NCBI GenBank assembly: GCA_034336665.1
Contig: JAPFBE010000002.1
Span: 20,190,906 to 20,254,905, forward strand
Source of the DNA: Luscinia megarhynchos
Taxonomy: Eukaryota > Chordata > Aves > Passeriformes > Turdidae
DNA length: 64,000 nt
Reading direction: 5' to 3'
The notes under the pieces are model-generated. The model was not told the DNA's origin. It made no database searches and saw nothing but the letters and a program-made list of their open reading frames with translations. The translations under genes and the position numbers were made by a program. Shown here piece after piece: positions 40,011 through 50,942 of this stretch; position 1 is the first letter of the stretch, and each line of letters starts with the position of its first letter.

Positions 40011-43000
40011 AAATCCCTCTCACCTTACACAATGTTTTTTGTCTCCCTCAAGATGTTAAATCCTATCCTAACGCCAGGATGAAGCTTCATTTAATGACGA
40101 AAGAAGCTTCTCTTTTCACAATCAACTACCTTACATAAATAATCTCTTCATAAATAATCTAAAGGAATGAGCAGAGTCTCTCAAGCATTAAAAACTGGAG
40201 AACCTCCATTTTAGCTGTTTCCCAAGAGGAGACAAACAGACTGGCATGCACCTTAAATGCTTTTCTGAGCTCTGTAATACAGCCCAGGTGGTCACCTGGG
40301 AAGTCTTAGGATTCCTTTTAGCTAACAGAAATAGGTACTACAGGGTGAAAATCACTTCATGTATAATAGTCACCTGTTTTGGGATGAGTTTGTAACAATT
40401 CCCTGGTGTGACAACACGTGCAGTCATTTAAAACTTCAAGCAGCAGCACTGGGAACCCACTAGCTGCAAAGCAGAATCTACATACTTAGAAATCTCCAAC
40501 GGTCCAAATTTTCAGTTCAAACTGATTATTATGTCTTTAGTTCCTTGGCTTTATTTTCTTGTCACCTGTGAAATTATTAGCATTCTCCATTATTTAAAGT
40601 AAAATTACTTTTCTTAGTCTTATAACTTTTGAACACTTTAACGCCTTAGCCTATAGTTTCCTTGTAACAAACTGAAATGGTGTTTATTTAAAAAAAATTA
40701 TATAGATTATATATTGTATATGTGTATATCTATATATATATACATATTGGAAAGGAAGACTCACAACACACAGAAAAAGACTTTCCTTGCAATGTTCTTG
40801 TGCAGTACTCCTCAGCATCACTGGGATAGAAACCCACCCAATAATACACCCCCAAAAATACTGAAGGGAACGACAGTGCTGCTCTTTCCTGTCAAGAGCA
40901 GATGGGAGCAATAATACATTATCAAAGCTTCGAGGTGTAAAATGAATACAAATATTCATTTAAGTTACATTTTGCACTTGCCAACTAAAAAGAGCTTCCA
41001 GAAGCTGCCAAGTGATTGTCCACACCTGCTAGCAACAAGCTTCCTGACAAGGGCTGTCCCTCTGACCCAATACTTTCTCCTGCCACTCAGAGGCTCCTAT
41101 TCAGGAGATAACACAGACAAAGGACAGTTCCCTCTGGACAGCACAGATGAGGCCACTTCTTTGCAAGGAGGAGAACCTAGCCATGCTAAAGCCCTCAGGG
41201 AAGGACTGGGTGCTGGCTTGTTTTCACTGGAGCTAAGGTAGCCCTAAAGACCGGATGGGACCTTGTGGGCACCTTTAAGTGTAAGATCAAGATTGTATCT
41301 AGAAGACTCACCATACTGAGGTGTTTCAAATACTAATGAATACATTCATGCACAAGAGCAATTTTCCCAAATTAATTAGGATTACTCCTATGTGTAAAAG
41401 TATGCCAGCGTAGGTGTGCGCAGAAGAGGTTCTGGAATGTCAGTCATCATATACCCATCAGTTAAAGCACACTCATAAATGTTTTTGCTTGAAAGATTGC
41501 ACTAACCTTAATAAAAAATACGTGTTTTCTGGGTCTGATGACTCAAGAAGAACTTGCAAGTCTATACTTTAACTTATTCATCTTATATAAATAAACTTTC
41601 CCCTTGTGAAAGGGAGTCCTATGGCGTTAATAAATAGGGATCTTTCTCAACCAGAGTCAGATTCTGTAAGAATCACTTAGAAACATTTAGACTAATTATT
41701 TGTTGCGAATTATTCACTTGACTCTGTCTCTTCAATCAAGAAGCATGGCTCTATTTCTTTCAGCAGCACAAGCCAGTATAATAGAATACTCTCACATCCA
41801 ACACCATTTAATTAAAGTCTCAACTGGGAATAGTCATGAGTCTGGCCAAAGTTTTGAAGGTTTGAATGCAGGCCCACTGGAGTGAAAGCCCCACCTATTC
41901 AGTTTGCCTCTGCAACCTGGCTACACATCTATTTTCCTCAAGGGGCCAAACTTTAATGATAGTACATTTAAAAGCCAAAGTGGGGGTAAGAGGGTACTGA
42001 GTGTCACATCCTGCCTTTAAAATAAATTCTATACAACTCACCAGGATTTACTCACAGAGATGACTATTTTTTTAAAGTAGCACTGGAGGAGGCCATTTTT
42101 CTCACAACACTTTTGATAACTCTTAAAAAAGTCTTTAATCTGTGTTGGGCCTTGTTGAGTTTCTTGGCACTGACTGCACGTCGGATGGAGAGAGTAAAAA
42201 CACACTGTCTTCCAAACCCTTATGGCATAAATACATCAAGCTATGAACAAGGACTGTCCTAAGTATGAGTAAATATCTCCATTGCCTGATCCACCAGTGT
42301 CAGGTGCCAGAGCTTACACTTCCCAGATATGAATACTGAAGTCTGCAAATCTTTGAATCCCTTTGTGTACGTGTATCTTTGTGTATGTTGTTCTCTGTTT
42401 CTCTTTCATAATCTCCTATTCTTCACAGTTGCTAGAGATTTTCACTAGAAAAAAATAAAAGGAGGAAATATTTTGTACAGAAATTGCAAGTAGAAAGAAC
42501 TTTCAAACTGATGCACCCCAGCCCCTTTAGGAATTACATACTTATGTTCAACCTTCACTTTTGCTTTTTTTTTTTTTTTTTGTAATTTTTATTTCGTGTA
42601 AAACAAAACAAACCAACCACAAGAAAAAAAACAACCCTCCACTCCTCAATCACCCCTAGCCATGAAAGACTGGAAAAGTATACTCCAAGAGAGAAAATGC
42701 AGATGAAAGACAATCGCTTCCAAAAGCACCATGGGAAAAGAAACGCCAGAGAACTCCCTAGCCTGAGGAAAGCTCTAGGGTGAGCAGTCCAAAAAATTAC
42801 ACCAGCAGAAGCAGTCAAATTGGATATTGTTGGGCATCCTGAAAATTTTCTACAGCCAAAGTGGAACTGTTCTACAATGTGTTGTCAGTTGGAGTTCTCT
42901 ACTCCAACTTCCTCCTCATCTTCACCTCTTCATCTCAGCTTTGCTCCCTTTTATTTTTCCTCTGCTACCTTTAACCTGCCTGATTCCCTCCCACACACAT

Positions 43001-44288
43001 CTCCATTTATTTATTTTTTACAGTAAAAATAAAAATGTTCTGAAATGTCATTTCCATCACAAAAAAATCTCAAAAACTCCCAGTATTTTTAAAAGGGAAA
43101 ATGATCCATGTAAAAAGAAACCCAAAGAAGCAGCTGAGTGCCACAGCAGCAATCACAGTCGTGGAGAAGTTAAGATCCTGTTTGTGCTAGACTCCCTCTG
43201 TGCACACATACTCACTCCCTCCTCGTGGTCCTGACTGACTTAAAGGGAAGGAGCCACTGCATTAAAGCAGATTTGGAGATGTTTAGTAAGACCTGGCCAT
43301 AAGCAAACAAATCAGTTCTACTGACAGGTTTACAGGGCAGAAGATACTGGGTGTGACACACCAGAAAATCACTTGCAGACATTAAACTGGCGCAAGTCTG
43401 TGGACTGTGTTTTACTTACCAGTCTTGGGCTAACACCCAGGACTTTTCTCTCCTTGCAAAGGTATGATGTCAGGCACATGGCAGTTCTTGAGATTCTGTA
43501 TAAGCCAGCATTGCCAGAGGCTCTGTGCAGGTGTGGTTAACAGTTATTTAATGATTCTTCACAATTGCATGTATCTGTCTGAACATAAATACAGTCTGAT
43601 GGTAATCTTTCTTTTCACACCATGAATTTGCCCTTGTGTTTCCACCCTTGCAGGTTCCCAAATGCCCAATGTCTGTTACTATAGACCTGAGATTCACTTC
43701 ATCATTTCAAGCCATTCACGAGCACTTTGCTCTCCTGTTGGCTTGGTAAGGTGAAGAGAATGAAGGCAGTAGATTTAATGCAAATTCTCCAGTTTTTCAC
43801 TTAAATTCTGTATGTTTGGCTCCCTGATGACTCACGGGACTCTCCTCCCTTGCCCATGTTTACACAGTGATGACAAGTACTGTCAACTTTCTAAAAGCAA
43901 AATTATCAAAAACCCCAGAACACTGGGAATTCCTGGGAAAAGCTCTCTGTCTTTCTCCTTTCCCAGCAGCTGCACGAGCCTTCATTCTAAATATTACTAC
44001 AGTTCAATTAGTTAAAATAATTTTGAGTGATAGTTCAACTGTTTCTTTTCCAAAAGGTAATAGTTTTCCTAATTAGTCACTTGCTTTGATAAGGCACTGA
44101 CTTTTACTCTAATCTAAATTAACAAGACTTTATCTACCTGAATCATTTAAACACACCCTACTTGCAAATCTGGTATGACTAAAAACCATGACAAGTGTTT
44201 GGTTTCATTTTACATTTGCTTCAAAGTGCCCCACTTGGAGGTTAATTATTAATCTACTAAAGTATATGTAAAGGTTCAGGGAAACAAC
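40011..44288. other. Gene-free unique sequence
   Basis: No gene was recognised. It contains an AT dinucleotide-rich patch (40690-40750), a T18 run near 42564-42581, and short motif repetitions at 40081-40160. No RNA gene was seen. Confidence 0.5.
40690..40750. repeat. AT-rich simple repeat
   Basis: Runs of TATA and TGTATATCTATATATATATACATA follow an A-rich start. It is low-complexity sequence able to form cruciform or melted structures. It is not read as a promoter because no gene signal follows it. Confidence 0.75.
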
Positions 44289-44447
44289 AGGGTTAGTAGG
44301 TAGAGCAGTAGTGGAGGAATTAGGAAACCCATGTCCTATTCCCATCTTAGATCATGTAAGTTTGGCCAAGGCATTCAAAACCTGTGAACCTTTACTTACA
44401 GAACCAAAATAGCAACACTCTGCACAAAGCACTTTGACATCTGTAGG
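44289..44447 (+). mobile_element. MIR-like core-SINE relic
   Basis: GGTTAGTAGGTAGAGCAGTAGTGG is followed by AGGAAACCCATGTCCTATTCCCATCTTAG, GTAAGTTTGGCCAAGGCATTCAAAACC and GCACAAAGCACTTTGACATCTG. This follows the MIR-type order: a tRNA-like head with B box, then a 'ctTGGGCAAGtCACTT' core, then the 'AAGCGCTTTGAgAT' tail. Divergence is strong, consistent with an element older than birds. Confidence 0.5.
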
Positions 44448-47400
44448 GAAGAAATTTCATGGGTGTGAGGCAACAGGATGTTTATTCACACCTTAAAGAG
44501 ACTGAAACTCAGCTAATCCCTTAAGAACTCACGTAGGAAATGGAAATCAAATACACAATGCATGCAAATCGACAAAGTAATGATTTTATTACATCTGCAA
44601 CAACTGAAGGACCAGCTCCTCAAGATTTTACTGCATTTCTCTGCCATCTGGAAGGAGGTTGAAAACATGCTTGATTTTTGGAACCAGTTAGCAGGTTCCC
44701 CTGCAAATATAAATCCCCATCTTCTACAACCTGAGGTACTGCAGTGGATGTACCCTGGGTGTAATTCTGCTCTCTGTTCCAGGAGTAAGCCAATAGCAGC
44801 ATGGACCAGATTTTCAAAGATGGTTCTGGAGTTGTCCAGGGGGTTGCAGAGAAAGAAAAGAGAACACAACAAATGGAGGACAGAAAATGCACAAGATTAG
44901 AGGTAGTACTGCCAAATCCTGCCTCCCACAGGAAAGTCTGACTTTCAGCAGCCTGCTCCATTCGCAAATAGCTCCATTAAAATGCATTTCACTTGGTCTT
45001 GGAACAAATAAAAATCAGGAAGGTTTTCATATCATTATTTATTTATAGATTTGGGTAATGCTTATATAAATCATGGGATTCCACCCAGAAATACCTTTTT
45101 GAAAACAAAGAAACAACAAAAGAAATCCAACCCAGAAGTAAGAATGTTAAATACTTATTGCTCTTCAACTGGAATATTATTGTCAAGGTGATTAATTTGT
45201 TGATCCACGGTGCTATAAATAGTACTTTAACTTCGTTGAATTGAAACATATCCTTCATATCTCTAGTCACTGTTTACTCATGTAAAATATATGTGGGTTT
45301 GAGTTGGCTTAGGTGTACTCCAGCAAGGGCTAGCAAAGTTCAGTGAGTCTCCATCACATATTCGAAGTCCTTCACCCCTCGGTTAATTTTGCTGTAATTC
45401 TCTTACAAAGTTGTCCACTTTCCTCCATCAGTGCATGGACTTGAAGGCAGTGGGAGGCTATTGTAACAGCTCAGCTGGTGTTTCCTCATATCACGGGCCA
45501 GTGATAGCAAGCCTCTGGCATCAATACCCAGTTTGATGCCAACAGATATTTGGTCTGGCACCAGCAAAAACAAGCTATGATGGTTTCTTTTTAAGTTTGT
45601 TTGGCACTAGTAGCAAAAACCATTCACTATGCTTGGCAGAGAGCCACAGAATTTCACCAAATGGCTTCTGCATTGTAACTTCATAACAAGCATAACACAG
45701 CGTAACTTCTAATTGCAGTGGAGCCTGCCCCTCAGCAAGCAATTCTGTCCTGACAATTATATCCAGGGTTATCAATACATGCACTGCTTTCCAATACCAG
45801 TTTCTTCCTTACTGTGAGACAAATTTCCCTGAAGGGATCCACAAGCTCCCTAAGTCCACCACCATTTGGATTTTGTCTCTCGTGGTGCAGTTACACAGAA
45901 CCCGGTAATCAGGCATGAGAAAAGCCTATGGGGACTGTTACTGAATTAAGTCATCACAAAATATGTTGTAAATACCGTGTTGATTTAACCTCACCCTGCA
46001 CTCTTTTATGTCACGTATTTCTCAGACTGCAAACCTGCAATGTGTTCCAGAGAGGTTCACCTTATGCCAGTGTGGAACCTCACTCAAGCCCCGGAGGCTT
46101 AACACAGCACTAGTAAAAAGAGAGAATTAGCTATAAATTATCTGAGTCTCAGGGCAGAGCAATCTCCATTTTGACAGCTCCTTGCTAAATGGTACAGCAC
46201 TTTCCAGCCAGGCCTTGTGGTGGATCCCTCAGCGCAGGACAAGGGCTCCAGAGAGCTCAGCTCTACAGACAGGGTGGCAACTGACTTACCAAATTATTTT
46301 CAGCTGGACTTGCCTTCACTCCTTGTTGCCTGTAAAACAAGAGAGCTCTGAGATATGTCAGTGAAAAGCATGGTGTAAGAATCTGCAATTTTTTTCTCCA
46401 GTACTAAGCATTAATAACAAGAACAATAATGTCACTTCCTTCACAGGAGAAAATTTGTGCCTGCCCATTCTGTTACAATCCAAGGCTCTGGAGAAAAAAA
46501 ATTTGCTTAGATGCAGACATTTTTTTATGGAACATGAAGTGGGCACAGGGAGGAAGTGATACTCAGCTCTCAGCATGGGAAAATTTCATTCTGAGCAACG
46601 TCTCCCAAGAAAATAAAGACTGCATGAAACCAAGTTGAAATGGAACTCCCCATTGTAAATTCAGCCCTTAGTACCTGCCAAAGACTTGAGAAAATCTCTA
46701 CCCACAGGGAATGGCTCTCCTTGTGAAAAAGTGCCAATCTTTCCCAATGAGGGAATTCACGCAGACATGCATTCTGCTTCAGTGATCAAACTCTTCCTCT
46801 CCAGGTCTAAAGGAATTTCCACTAACCTCCTTTCTTACAGCCCAGTCTCTAGCTGGATTTCCTTTAACTACAAAAATATACATAGTGCAATTAGCCAGCC
46901 TTCACAGACTGTAGTTCATTTATGCATGCTAGGCACATCTCCTGCTGCGAGCAGCCCATCCAGAGAGAACTCTTTGAACTGCTCTATTGTTTCCCACGTA
47001 GGGTATTGCATTGTCCAGTTTGATCATTCCCGGCAAGGCAGTGCACTCCTGCAGCTTGCCACAGGAGGAGAAGAGATGATGGAGCACTTTGTCCAGCTGG
47101 ACATCTCAGATGCACAAATCAGCTTGCCTACCAACTACTATAGGACTTTTCCAGTCACTACAGAAGCCTTTATTGACCAATTGCTCTTGAATGACCTTAC
47201 CTGGAATCCCTCTCAAATCTATAGTTAGTGATCCGGAGAGGCAGAAGGCAGAAAAGAACTGGGTGGGAAAAAAACCCTAAAACTAGAAGAAACAACTTTT
47301 TTTTTTAATTTAAACCAAGAACATATCGTGACACACCTTTGCACAATGTTTGCTGAACTAAAAAACCCATGTCTCCATGGTTTAAAATACCATGGAGACA

Positions 47401-50039
47401 ACATAACTGGATCAACCAAAAATACACTCACAACCACCAGACAGTGTAGCATTTCTCTACATTTAGTAAGGAATATTTTTGTAATTGGTAGCTTGGGCAA
47501 ACCGCAAAGGACTAAACAACCTTATCTCCAAATACTCACTGGAAGACTATTTCTGAATTAAATGAGTGAAATACTACAGAAAATTGGAAGCAAAGCTGAT
47601 TACGTGATTTTCAAGCAACCATTCACATTTCTCCATTTGTCTTTGACTGGATACTGTTTTGGGTAGGAAAAGAGGGGATTGTACATCAAAAAAAGTCCTG
47701 CTCTGCTGATCTAAAGAGGAAGAGACATTTCATTTTAGAACAAAGAATTAGATTTTTTTTCACATTGCTTCACTGGAGGTTTTTGGAGGTTTTTCTTGGG
47801 GTGATGGGGGTGGGGTGTTTGGCTTTGCTATAATACAGCACATCAAAGTGCTTTTGATGTGAAGTTTACTTAACAGAATCAGTTTTTCCGATGATTGTGT
47901 TAATCTTTATAAACCTGAAGGCGATACTGTGCCTTTTAAAAAACTATAGCAGGAAAAGACTTGAGGTTACATATACTCTCAGTGGTGAGAGACGGGAGTA
48001 GTTGGATTATTTCACCACTCCTTACAACTTCACTTGTGTTTTATGGGCAGCGTTAGCAATGGGCTTGATATTGCTCTCATTCAGGTCAGGAAGGCTGTAT
48101 TTAAACCCTGCACAGCCCTTTCATAAGCACCTTCATGTATTTCCTCAGGTCGGAGCCACCAGAGACTTCAAGGGACAGTTTACAACAGGCACTGGCTCAG
48201 AGATAGCAAAGGGGCCTTGAGCCACAACAAGAAGCAGTGCTGATCTTAGAAAGGTTCCCTGCTCCCACCCATTAATAGCTATCTTTGTATTATTTTGAGT
48301 ACAAGCTTCTGTCCCCTCTTAAATCTTGCAAAACCAGCTTTGCCATCCACTCCTAGTCTTGAAGTATGGCTGTGAAAAAGCTTCTGTTATGTCTGACGTG
48401 TTTACCTACAGCATTTGAATGACTTTTTAAGTTCTTTGAATAAAGATAAGAGACAATGTGTACATTTTCCACACAAATAGTGGAACGGTAATAAAATAAA
48501 CATCAAAGGCAAGCTAGCAAATCATCGCTACTTCACTGCTATTTACAACAAAAGCAGGAAGAGGAAAAAACCTACCCTTGCCATTGGCATCATTGTAGAA
48601 AATATGAGTTTTGGAAGGAATGATACCTTTTTCCCATACCCTTAAACACAAACATTGGCACCTACAGCTAAGACAACATTTTACTGAAGGATTTCAGTTT
48701 ACATTACACGGAGACAACAACAACAAGGAACCAAGAGAGGTCTCCCTCCTCTTATTTTTGTCTTTCTGAATTGCCTGCTTTTCTCGACTGGTACAGCTTT
48801 TGTGAGAACAGCAAGAGAGCCTGTGTATTATTATTTCTATTAAAGATGTCAATAATGCAATGAGAGGGACAGAAGAATCTCTTACTCTTCAGTATTTACC
48901 ATGTAAACTCATGCAGACTGAAGAAATGGTAAAGCTTAGAAACAAAATGCAGGTGTGTGTGGGGGAACATATATTCTATCCAAGAGAGATCAAGATAGAA
49001 AGTAGGGCTGTTTGTTTCTCCTCTTAGTCTTTTAAACTTGTCTTTTTTCATCTTCCTCTCCAATACTCCTTGAGAGCCAGACCACATTAGAATAATCCCA
49101 ACCAGAATGACTCTGCATTATGTATTTATTCTAAAATAAGGTCTGATTTAGAAAGACTGCTCTTGAAAAATATGGAGCAATCCAGCTCTTACTCCAGGAC
49201 AGAAAATTTGAAGCATACATATGAGAAATAAAACATTAGCACCACACTGGATTTCTGCTGATGTTTTTGTTATTGTTTTGCAGACGCCAGCGCTACAGCC
49301 ATATGAAGTGAAATGGCATTTTGCAATTGACTCTGAACAGAGAGCAGAACAGGGAGTTTTCAGAGAAGTTACTGCCAGCTAGCTCTCTTCATTGAGTTGT
49401 TCTATTTAGCATAATGTTGAAGGAGAAAGGAAACTCCGAAGGAGGGCAAGACCCTGACAACTTAAACCTAAAAGCAAACCCAAAAAGGATGAGTAATTTT
49501 TTTAGAAAAAAAGTGTCTAGATAAAACTGCAGAATACGTTGTCCCAAGTTTTATGGGAAATTTACAGATTCGCAGTGATTTAAAAAAAATGTTAAAGTTA
49601 CCATTAAAAAACAAAAATAAAAAAAAGAGAGAACCCAAAATCTACACAATAAAATATTTTACTAGAGACTAGCAGCTGTAAGAAAGGGGTTACAAATACA
49701 CCATCCAGAAGAGGTCGAGCAATGCTACCACAGAAACAGCAGCACACGTAAAACTGAGGTTAAGGTTCGGACTAACTCTCTCATAGCAGAACTCCAAAGC
49801 ATTGCCTACCTGTTCCCATTCTACCTCTGTGCCGAGTGTGCTTATGACAGAAGGAAAGAGAGACCAGGACTGAAACTATTTTGTCAGGCTACATAAATCA
49901 TTAGGAATTCACAACTGCAAAGCCATGTATTATTTTCCAACAGGTTGTTGAGCTGTCATATTACAACTTGTTGCTTTATACGGCGCTATTAAAATAAATC
50001 ACTGCACGTAACAGGTTCAGCTCTGCCACCTATAAGTCA
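44448..50039. other. Gene-free region upstream of FOXQ1
   Basis: No additional gene was recognised. The 180-codon open frame at 46686-47228 is the longest here and has no domain, no repeated motif and no protein-like composition. Two compact inverted repeats lie within (45516-45541 and 47370-47400). The last 2 kb approach the FOXQ1 promoter and become CpG-bearing only after about 49970. Confidence 0.5.
47370..47400. promoter_or_regulatory. Perfect palindrome with RFX-like half sites
   Basis: Two 11-bp arms, TGTCTCCATGG (47370-47380) and CCATGGAGACA (47390-47400), are exact inverted copies around a 9-base AT-rich centre. Each arm contains GTCTCCATGG, close to the X-box core bound by RFX factors (GTTGCCATGG-type). 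The symmetry is observed directly; binding by RFX proteins is inference. It lies about 3.5 kb upstream of the FOXQ1 start. Confidence 0.4.
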
Positions 50040-50283
50040 TTCTGCATTTTACACCTGGGAGGCGGGCCGGCTCTGCTTAGTCGCGCCGAACTGCGGCTTC
50101 GTTCGAAATACCCGGGAAGGGGAGGGACCTGGCAGGAGAAAATACAAACAAGTTTCGTAAAATAACTTTCCAACAAGACCTCGCTGTCATCTTGGCTAAT
50201 TACGGCTCTGATACGGCTTATTAGGGCATACCCACCTTTGCTACCTTGCTTCTCCACCCACCACCCTTTCAGATCTCTGTCCT

Positions 50284-50340
50284 GGCTCCGCCTCTCGCCG
50301 GCGTTATAATGGGCTGGTCTGAAAGTGGTGGAGAGACACA
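50284..50340 (+). promoter_or_regulatory. Candidate FOXQ1 core promoter
   Basis: A GC-box-like GGCTCCGCCTC (50284-50294) precedes a TATA-like TATAAT (50305-50310). A start about 30 bases downstream would lie near 50335-50345 and give a 5' UTR of roughly 600 bases. Further upstream, CATACCCACCTTTG and CACCCACCACCC (50227-50268) could bind KLF/SP-type factors. The start site is not proven; several dispersed starts inside the island are equally possible. Confidence 0.38.
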
Positions 50341-50364
50341 CAACCACAGGGGAAGGGAGAGATA

Positions 50365-50445
50365 ATGACAATAACACTAATAACCCTAATAACCCGTCTG
50401 CTGCCCGCCTCGCAGCGAGGAGCCGGCCCGGCGTCCCGGCACTGA
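50365..50445 (+). other. Possible upstream open reading frame 1 in the FOXQ1 5' UTR
   Basis: An ATG at 50365 opens 26 codons closed by TGA at 50443-50445. It would be inside the mRNA only if transcription starts near 50340 or earlier. Its context (GATAATGA) is moderate. The peptide begins with repetitive Thr-Leu-Ile residues encoded by two ACTAATAACCC-type repeats. If translated, it could lower initiation at the main start. Confidence 0.28.
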
Positions 50446-50619
50446 CAGGGCTCGAAGCCGGAGAGCGGAGTAACCCCGACGGCCCCGAGAGCTTCCCGCA
50501 GCGCCCGGGAGCGCCGAACCGAGCGGGAGCGGCGGCAGCGCCCCCGAGCAGCACCGCGCCCGGCGGACACGGACCTGTGCCGGCGCCGGCAGCCGCCCCG
50601 CCGCCTCTCCTTCGGCCCC

Positions 50620-50637
50620 ATGGAGCAGCGAGAGTAA
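50620..50637 (+). other. Possible minimal upstream ORF 2 in the FOXQ1 5' UTR
   Basis: ATG at 50620 followed by GAG CAG CGA GAG and TAA gives a five-codon frame. The context CCCCATGG has a favourable G at +4. It ends about 305 bases before the main start, leaving room for reinitiation. Its functional relevance depends on the real transcription start. Confidence 0.33.
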
Positions 50638-50942
50638 AGAGCGAGAAGGACGAAAAGGGGGCGAACGGAGAGCGAGCACCCCGCTGGGGGAGAAGGAGTG
50701 GAAGCCCGGAGGAATCGCCGGGTCCCGAGGGCGGCAGGGCACCGGGCGCCCCGGCCACCAAGGGGTCGCGACCGCCGGCGGGCTGAGGCGGGAGCCCCCT
50801 GCCCGGCCCGGCCCGGCCCGTCCCGCCGCCGCGGAGCTGTCCAGGCCGGCCAGGGCACACAGAGCCCCGTCGCCCCGCTGCCTCCCGCCTCCCCTGAGGC
50901 CGCGCCGCGGGGCGGGGGTCGCGGGGGGCCGGCGCCGCCGCC

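Noticed and set aside
46686..47228. A 180-codon open frame on the + strand
   Set aside because: No recognisable domain or family. In 64 kb of six frames, one or a few frames of this length are expected by chance. I saw no surrounding gene structure, but expression data could overturn this.
50325..50786. A 153-codon open frame upstream of and in phase with FOXQ1
   Set aside because: It ends in a stop before the FOXQ1 start, is low complexity, and has no resemblance to FOXQ1 N-termini. Its stop helps fix the FOXQ1 start at 50943.
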